DNA of 10,419 bases from JBAZDC01 sp041654595 (GTDB taxonomy: Bacteria > Pseudomonadota > Gammaproteobacteria > Burkholderiales > Burkholderiaceae_B): positions 1 through 10,419 of the forward strand of contig CAZKBT010000087.1 of NCBI GenBank assembly GCA_964551305.1, given 5' to 3'. Under the pieces are notes generated by a model. That model was given only the letters and a program-made list of their open reading frames with translations. It made no database searches and had not been told where the DNA came from. The position numbers and the translations under genes were made by a program. How positions within the stretch are numbered: position 1 is the first letter of the stretch; the number at the start of each line of letters is the position of its first letter. Shown piece after piece: positions 5,931-10,419 of this stretch.

Positions 5931-6974
5931 ATGTTGTTGAAAAACGCTACACGCACCACCCGGCTTCTTTCCGCGCTGGGGCTGGCCCTGTCGGGCGCAT
6001 ATGCCGCCACCGCCACGGCGCAGGATACCGTCACCTTACGGGTGGCTGATTGGATGCCCACGTCGCACCACGTGTCCAGCGAAGGCGGCGTCGTATTCAT
6101 GGAAAAGGCGAAAGAGCTGTCCAAAGGGCGCATCCAGTTCAGTTATTTTCCCGCCGAACAGTTGGGAAAAGCGAAGGACTCGCTGCAGCTGACGCAAACC
6201 GGCGTGGCAGACATGGCCAATATCGCGCCGGCGTACATCACGGATAAGTTCCCCCTGGCCGGCGTGGCGGAGTTGCCCGGCATATACGAAGGCGCATGCA
6301 AGGGCTCGCACGCGCTGGCCAAGATGACCAGCCCCGGGAATATTCTGTATGAGAACGAATTCGGACCCAACGGCGTGCGTGTGCTGTTCACGGCTGCGAT
6401 CGGCGCTTATCGCCCCATGACGGCCACCAGGAAAGTGGAACGGGCGGCGGATTTCGCGGGACTGAAGATGCGCACCGCCGGCGGTCCCATGGATCAGACG
6501 GCAGCCTTGCTGGGCGCCGCGTCGATCAAGATGGCCGGCCCCGAAGTGCTCGTATCGTTGAGCAGGGGCACGCTGGACGGCTTGTTCTGGCCCATACTCA
6601 GCGTCCAGCCTTGGGGGATGCAGGCCGTCCTGAAATACTGGACGCCGAACATCAGCGTGGGCAGCTTCGTCTCTTACTGGGTGATCAGCGAGAAAGCCTG
6701 GAGCAAGCTGCCCAAGGACGTCCAGGACATCCTGATCGAGGCCGGCGACTATGCCACGCAGAAGCACTGCGACTTCGTGGACCAGACTGAAGGGGATGAG
6801 ATCGAAGCGCTCAAGAAAATGAACATCGTGCCCGTCCCTTTGCCTGACGATGAGGCGCGCGCGATCACTCAGTCCTACGGCAAGATCTACACGGACTGGG
6901 CGGCCAGCCTGGACGGCCGCAGCCGGCCCGGCACGACCGTACTCCAGGCCTTCCAGGCCGAAGTGGCGAAGTAA
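5931..6974 (+). CDS. TRAP transporter solute receptor (DctP/TAXI-superfamily, DctP type)
   Basis: 347-aa periplasmic receptor of a tripartite ATP-independent transporter, which captures an organic acid and hands it to the membrane subunits encoded just downstream. Residues 1-30 are a signal peptide (KN, TTR, a hydrophobic core, cleavage after ATA before QDTVTLRVAD). The mature protein shows DctP-family features: FPAEQLGKAKDSLQLTQTGVADM near 73-95, and the LKMR segment with R181, which matches the conserved arginine that binds the ligand carboxylate. KAWSKLPKDVQDILIEAG (255-272) is also typical. The mature chain has two cysteines, C123 and C280; a disulfide is possible but not shown. Strong ribosome site AGGAGA at 5920-5925. 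The 45-bp gap to the next TRAP gene supports one operon. Ligand unknown. Confidence 0.93.
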   Translation: MLLKNATRTTRLLSALGLALSGAYAATATAQDTVTLRVADWMPTSHHVSSEGGVVFMEKAKELSKGRIQFSYFPAEQLGKAKDSLQLTQTGVADMANIAPAYITDKFPLAGVAELPGIYEGACKGSHALAKMTSPGNILYENEFGPNGVRVLFTAAIGAYRPMTATRKVERAADFAGLKMRTAGGPMDQTAALLGAASIKMAGPEVLVSLSRGTLDGLFWPILSVQPWGMQAVLKYWTPNISVGSFVSYWVISEKAWSKLPKDVQDILIEAGDYATQKHCDFVDQTEGDEIEALKKMNIVPVPLPDDEARAITQSYGKIYTDWAASLDGRSRPGTTVLQAFQAEVAK

Positions 6975-7007
6975 GGCCAAGGCGCCAGTCTTGATCGCAT
7001 GGGATCC

Positions 7008-7014
7008 GGGAAGG
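7008..7014 (+). promoter_or_regulatory. Ribosome binding site that fixes the DctQ-type start
   Basis: CGGGAAGG-like purine run (GGGAAGG, 7008-7014) with a five-base spacer to the ATG at 7020. It argues against the in-frame ATG at 6999, which would add seven residues and place this run inside the gene. Confidence 0.65.
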
Positions 7015-7019
7015 CTCAT

Positions 7020-7616
7020 ATGAATGCATCTTTTCCTTTACCCGGGGCCTTGTTGCGCATCATGCGCGCCGGTCATCGGGCGCTGTCCGTCGCGGAGGGC
7101 ATCGGCCTGGTCGCGGCCGCCCTTTGCGTGTTCGGCATGATGTTCGTCACCGCCGTCGACGTGGGTTTTCGCTACGTTATCGGTCACCCCTTGTCGTGGT
7201 GGTACGACCTCTTGATGAACTACATGCTGCCGGCCGCGTTCTACCTGGCTTTTTCGTACACGCTGGCGCACAACGGCCATTTGGCCGTGGAGTATTTCTC
7301 CAATCGCTTGCCGCCGCGTCTCGGGCAAGGTCTGCTGGCCCTGGGGATGCTTGCTTCCAGCGCCGTGCTATACGTCGTGTTCCAGGGGCTCAGCCAGGAG
7401 TCGTGGCACGCCTGGCGCAACGACGAAGTCATTGCCGGCGCCATCCTGTGGCCGGTGTGGATTTCCAAGCTCATTCTGGCCGTCGGCATCATTTTGCTGA
7501 CGTTGCGGACGTTTCATTTGGGGCTGTGCCACGCGCTTGCCGTGCGCTATCCCAACGTGTTTGCAGCGCTGGGCTTGCGTGAGCGGACTTCGGAACTGGA
7601 CGAGGTGACGACATGA
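7020..7616 (+). CDS. TRAP transporter small membrane subunit (DctQ type)
   Basis: 198-aa inner-membrane protein with four predicted transmembrane helices, near residues 27-50, 62-83, 101-123 and 143-167, the standard DctQ topology. The family motif after the first helix is visible: D47, R51 and P57 in DVGFRYVIGHPLSW. DctQ-type subunits pair with the large DctM-type subunit to form the Na+-dependent transporter. The start at 7020 is chosen for its ribosome site. The stop overlaps the DctM-type start by ATGA, so translation is probably coupled. Confidence 0.92.
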   Translation: MNASFPLPGALLRIMRAGHRALSVAEGIGLVAAALCVFGMMFVTAVDVGFRYVIGHPLSWWYDLLMNYMLPAAFYLAFSYTLAHNGHLAVEYFSNRLPPRLGQGLLALGMLASSAVLYVVFQGLSQESWHAWRNDEVIAGAILWPVWISKLILAVGIILLTLRTFHLGLCHALAVRYPNVFAALGLRERTSELDEVTT

Positions 7617-8899
7617 TCGCCCTATCCGGAGTGTTGGTGCTGTTGGCGCTTCTGGCCATCGGCTTGCCCGTCGCCTTGAGCTTGATCCTGGCCGGCAGCC
7701 TGGGCTTGCTGCTGGTGGGCGGTCCCGGCTTGGTCGCCGGCATTCTTGCGACGGGCCCGGGCTCCGCCTTGTCGAACTACGAGCTGCTGACCATACCGAT
7801 GTTCTTGCTGATGGCGGAGTTCATGGTGACCAGCGGTATCGCGGTTTCCTTGTTCAGCGCCGTTGCCGCGTGGACGCGCAATTGGCGCGGCGGCCTGGGC
7901 ATAGCGACCGCCTTGAGCGGCGCCGCGTTCGGCGCGATTTCGGGTTCCAGCGCCGCGGCGGCTGCGACGCTTTCCACTTCCAGCGTTCCGTCGATGCTGG
8001 CCAATGGCTACGAAAGGCGGTTCGCCACCGGCATCGTATCGATTTCCGGCACGCTGGCCATGATCATCCCTCCCAGCATCGCGCTGATTTTCTATGGCCT
8101 GCTGAGCGGCACCGACATTGCGAAACTGTTGATCGCGGGGTTGTTGCCGGGCTTGCTCGTTACCTTGACCATCGCGCTGACCGTCTGGTATCTCTTGTTG
8201 CGCGATCCGTCATTGGCGCCGGCCAGCGCGCCTTCCGCCTGGAAGGAGAAACTGGCCGCGCTGAAGGTCGCCGGCCCTTTCGTGGTTCTGTTCGCCATGG
8301 TGACGGGCTTGATCTATACGGGCATCGCCACGCCCGTGGAGTCGTCCGCCCTGGGCGCGTTGGGCGCCTTTCTGCTGACGCTGTTGTCCGGCAAGTTGAC
8401 TCGCCAGGCGCTGTACCTTGCCCTGGTCAAGACATGCTTGACGTCGTGCATGATCGGCCTGATCGTCGTTTGCGCGCATGTTTTCGGAACGTTCCTGACG
8501 ATGACGGGCACGACCCAGGCCATGGTGGCGGCGATCTCCGATTCCGGCTTGCACCCCTACGTCATTCTGCTGGTCATCGTTCTGATTTACCTGGTGCTGG
8601 GCTTGTTTCTCGATCAGTTGTCGATACTGATCCTGACCGTTCCCATCGTCTTGCCCTTGATCATAGGCCTGGGCTTCGATCCGGTCTGGTTCGGCATCAT
8701 CGTCATCCTGCTGGCCGAGGTGGGCATAGTCACGCCGCCGGTGGGCTTGAACGTCTTCGTCGTTTCGCGCGTGACCAACATACCGGTGGAGGAGGTTTTC
8801 TCCGGCGTCTGGCCGCACGTCATCGCGCATTTGATCTTGATCGCCGTACTGATCGCTTTCCCGTCCATCGTGCTCTGGCTGCCTTCGCACATGGGGTAA
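7613..8899 (+). CDS. TRAP transporter large membrane subunit (DctM type)
   Basis: 428-aa multi-spanning inner-membrane protein of the usual DctM length, which forms the ion-coupled transport channel with the DctQ-type subunit. Diagnostic blocks are GAAFGAISGSSAAAAATL (103-120), the ANGYERRFATG segment (130-140), GTLAMIIPPSIALIFYG (146-162) and AGLLPGLL (175-182). Near the C-terminus LDQLSILILTVPIVLPL and EVGIVTPPVGLNVFVV match the second half of the inverted-repeat fold. The ribosome site GAGGTGA (7602-7608) lies inside the end of the preceding gene, with the ATGA overlap. The gene is intact. The TetR gene begins within a few bases of its stop. Confidence 0.94.
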   Translation: MIALSGVLVLLALLAIGLPVALSLILAGSLGLLLVGGPGLVAGILATGPGSALSNYELLTIPMFLLMAEFMVTSGIAVSLFSAVAAWTRNWRGGLGIATALSGAAFGAISGSSAAAAATLSTSSVPSMLANGYERRFATGIVSISGTLAMIIPPSIALIFYGLLSGTDIAKLLIAGLLPGLLVTLTIALTVWYLLLRDPSLAPASAPSAWKEKLAALKVAGPFVVLFAMVTGLIYTGIATPVESSALGALGAFLLTLLSGKLTRQALYLALVKTCLTSCMIGLIVVCAHVFGTFLTMTGTTQAMVAAISDSGLHPYVILLVIVLIYLVLGLFLDQLSILILTVPIVLPLIIGLGFDPVWFGIIVILLAEVGIVTPPVGLNVFVVSRVTNIPVEEVFSGVWPHVIAHLILIAVLIAFPSIVLWLPSHMG

Positions 8900-8935
8900 A
8901 ACGATGTATTCTGCGCCATGGGACCAAGCCCCATG
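8890..8935 (+). promoter_or_regulatory. Competing short inverted repeats over the start of the TetR gene
   Basis: CCCCATG (8929-8935) can pair with CATGGGG (8890-8896), which covers the end of the DctM-type gene and the only G-run before ATG 8904. Its inner CCCATG (8930-8935) can instead pair with CATGGG (8917-8922). The two hairpins exclude each other. They could affect which TetR start is used, or could be chance in GC-rich DNA. Confidence 0.2.
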
Positions 8936-9590
8936 CCGTATGGATTCAATCGTGAGAGCTACTGTGGACAATCAGCCGTCGAACGCCCAACTCAAGGACA
9001 AGATACATCATTTCCGGCAGGAAGAGATCATCAAAACGGCCGGCGAGCTATTTTATGAGCAGGGCTATACCAACACGTCGATGACGCAAATCGCGTCTTC
9101 GCTCGGGATCGGCAAGCCGTTGATCTACAGCTATTTCAACGGCAAGGCGGATTTGCTGGGCGCGGTGTGCAACCGGGTGCCGCTACTGGTGGCCAATCTC
9201 ACCACCTATGCCTTGCAGACCACGGATTCGCCCACTCGCAAACTGCAGAATATCATCAGGGAACTCTGCCTGAACGTGATCAAGGATCAGCACTGTTTGG
9301 CGGTCTTGCTGCGCGAGGAAAAGCATCTTTCGGGGTCCGCCCGCAAAGAGCTCGCCAAGAACGAGCAGTTCTTTCGCAACGTCATCAGCCGGCTGCTGGA
9401 AGAAGGGCGCGAGGCGGGCGAGTTCGTATTCGATATCGACGTGAGGGTCTTGTCGCACGCGTTGGCGGGCATGACGACCTGGATCTATTCCTGGTATCGC
9501 GAGAACGGGCCGATGGCGCCCGACGAGATCGCCAAGCATATGGCGAAGATCGCGCTGGCTTCGGTGGGCGCGAAGGCCGAGGCGGGGTAG
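8904..9590 (+). CDS. TetR/AcrR-family transcriptional regulator
   Basis: 228 aa from the first ATG. The N-terminal TetR DNA-binding domain is clear: EEIIKTAGELFYEQGYTNTS (40-59), then the helix-turn-helix MTQIASSLGIGKPLIYSYF (60-78) and NGKADLLGAV. The C-terminal half is the variable ligand-binding and dimerisation domain, so the effector cannot be read; an acyl-CoA or the imported acid would suit the context. The start is uncertain. ATG 8904 is four bases past the DctM-type stop but has a poor ribosome site. ATG 8940 (216 aa) and GTG 8964 (208 aa, with GAGAG five bases upstream) give lengths closer to the family norm. The gene is probably co-transcribed with the TRAP genes and may regulate them or the CoA-ligase promoter. 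Confidence 0.92.
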   Translation: MYSAPWDQAPCRMDSIVRATVDNQPSNAQLKDKIHHFRQEEIIKTAGELFYEQGYTNTSMTQIASSLGIGKPLIYSYFNGKADLLGAVCNRVPLLVANLTTYALQTTDSPTRKLQNIIRELCLNVIKDQHCLAVLLREEKHLSGSARKELAKNEQFFRNVISRLLEEGREAGEFVFDIDVRVLSHALAGMTTWIYSWYRENGPMAPDEIAKHMAKIALASVGAKAEAG

Positions 9591-9596
9591 ATGCCG

Positions 9597-9634
9597 AAAA
9601 CGGCGCCCGTCCGCCGCATGGCGTACGGGCGCCG
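9597..9634 (-). terminator. Intrinsic terminator for norB, between convergent genes
   Basis: CGGCGCCCGT (9601-9610) pairs perfectly with ACGGGCGCCG (9625-9634). After one mismatch (9611/9624), CGCC (9612-9615) pairs with GGCG (9620-9623) around the loop GCAT, giving a 14-pair stem. On the minus strand the stem is followed at once by TTTT (complement of 9600-9597), the expected form for a transcript ending after norB, whose stop is 12 bases before the stem. On the plus strand there is no T-run, but the stem, 10 bases after the TetR stop, may still slow readthrough. Confidence 0.75.
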
Positions 9635-9646
9635 CCGGCCTTGGCG

Positions 9647-10419
9647 CTATTGCGCGGCGCCTTGCCGGGCCGGCTGGAGGATGCCGGGGGCGGCGTGGCC
9701 GCTGCGGCCCGCCGCCAGTCCGCGCACCACTTGCCATGAGACGGCCACCGCGCCGACGATGAAGACGACGTCGCCGAATGTGCGCACCCAGCGCAGGGCT
9801 TGCAGCAGAGGTTGCTGCATGAACTCTTCGCTGCGCGCCCACCACAGCCCTTCGCTGACGCTGGCATGGAACTGGATGATGCCGATGGGCAGCAGGCTGG
9901 TGACGATCATCAGGACCAGGCCGATGTTCAATCCCCAGAAGCCGACTTTCATCAGGCTGTCGCTGAACACGAGCTGCGGACGCACGTAGCGCAGCACCAG
10001 GAGCGTGAAGCCCAGCGCCAGGAATCCATATACGCCGAACAGCGCGGAGTGGGCATGCACGGGCGTCGTATTCAGGCCCTGGATGTAGTACAGCGAGATC
10101 GGCGGATTGATCATGAAGCCGAAGACGCCGGCGCCCAGCATGTTCCAGAAGGCGACCGCGACGAAGCAAGCCAGCGGCCACTTCAGGTTCTCCATCCATG
10201 GCGCCCGCGTTTTCAAGCGCCAGTTTTCCCAGGCTTCATGACCCAGCACGATGAGCGGTACCACTTCCAGCGCGCTGAACGCCGCGCCCACCGCCATGAC
10301 GGGCGTAGTCGTGCCCGAGAAGTAGAGGTGGTGAAAAGTGCCGGGGATGCCGCCGAGCAGGAAGAGCGAGGCCGACGCCAGGCTGGCCGCGGTGGCCATC
10401 GGGCGCGAGACCAGGCCCA
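9647..10419 (-). CDS. norB: Quinol-dependent nitric oxide reductase NorB, C-terminal part (runs off the right edge)
   Basis: The C-terminal 256 residues are visible; full quinol-type NORs are about 750 aa. The reaction is 2 NO to N2O at a heme b3/non-heme iron centre in the inner membrane. Counting from the first whole codon at 10417, the His pair H29-H30 in GTFHHLYFSG matches metal ligands of the binuclear centre. H121 and H123 in TPVHAHSALFGVYGF match the heme ligands, and E51 in FSALEVVP is the conserved glutamate near the active site. Several hydrophobic helices are evident. The frame is open to the window edge, so the Met at 10399 is internal and not a start. The orientation is convergent with the TetR gene, so it is a separate unit for denitrification or NO detoxification. 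Confidence 0.93.
   Translation of the reverse strand, partial: GLVSRPMATAASLASASLFLLGGIPGTFHHLYFSGTTTPVMAVGAAFSALEVVPLIVLGHEAWENWRLKTRAPWMENLKWPLACFVAVAFWNMLGAGVFGFMINPPISLYYIQGLNTTPVHAHSALFGVYGFLALGFTLLVLRYVRPQLVFSDSLMKVGFWGLNIGLVLMIVTSLLPIGIIQFHASVSEGLWWARSEEFMQQPLLQALRWVRTFGDVVFIVGAVAVSWQVVRGLAAGRSGHAAPGILQPARQGAAQ

Noticed and set aside
5033..6133. 366-codon minus-strand frame across the second crotonase and the TRAP receptor start
   Set aside because: It spans the end of one clear gene, an intergenic gap and the start of another, with low-complexity Arg/His-rich composition and no motif.
6036..7019. 327-codon minus-strand frame opposite the TRAP receptor gene
   Set aside because: Shadow of a well-supported gene; the composition is not protein-like and no domain is visible.
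9183..10199. 338-codon minus-strand frame overlapping the TetR and norB genes
   Set aside because: It is out of frame with norB and runs through the terminator hairpin into TetR; both real genes have clear family motifs.
10397..10399. Met at 10399 as the start of a short membrane protein
   Set aside because: The frame stays open to the window edge (residues G-L-V-S-R-P before the Met) and the sequence is the internal part of NorB, so the gene is cut by the window and is not short.

Overview
The window looks like the chromosome of a GC-rich betaproteobacterium, most likely in the Alcaligenaceae (Bordetella/Achromobacter type). The reasons are a Bug-type periplasmic receptor of the kind expanded in that group, AvFdI-like ferredoxin, crotonase and CoA-ligase genes of matching style, and a quinol-type nitric oxide reductase. 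The genus is inferred from protein style only.

Layout, left to right. (1) Positions 40-2171 (+) look like one transcript: a Bug (TctC-type) solute receptor, a 7Fe ferredoxin of the FdxA type, and a crotonase-fold protein that overlaps the ferredoxin stop by ATGA. A strong hairpin follows at 2179-2217. (2) Positions 2224-3258 (-) encode an exported alpha/beta hydrolase of the hormone-sensitive-lipase family, convergent with region 1. (3) Positions 3259-3404 are a divergent regulatory region with an AT-rich 21-bp imperfect palindrome. (4) Positions 3405-5812 (+) encode an AMP-forming acyl-CoA synthetase and a second crotonase. (5) Positions 5931-9590 (+) encode a complete TRAP transporter (DctP-type receptor, DctQ-type small membrane subunit, DctM-type large membrane subunit) and a TetR-family regulator 4 bp behind it. 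(6) Positions 9647-10419 (-) hold the C-terminal third of norB (quinol-dependent nitric oxide reductase), convergent with the TetR gene, with an intrinsic terminator between them. The norB gene runs off the right edge.

A plausible joint role, by inference, is scavenging of an organic acid or its ester. The exported esterase would release an acid, the Bug receptor and/or TRAP system would capture and import it, the ligase would activate it to a CoA thioester, and the two crotonases would process that thioester. The ferredoxin would supply electrons to a redox enzyme that is not in the window. TetR would be the likely regulator. The substrate cannot be read from the sequence.

The most notable point is that neither crotonase carries the full hydratase catalytic pair. 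The first lacks both glutamates and the second keeps only the one used by enoyl-CoA isomerases, so 'enoyl-CoA hydratase' would be a misleading label. I see no mobile element, CRISPR array, tRNA or rRNA. No stretch over 300 bp is without a gene.
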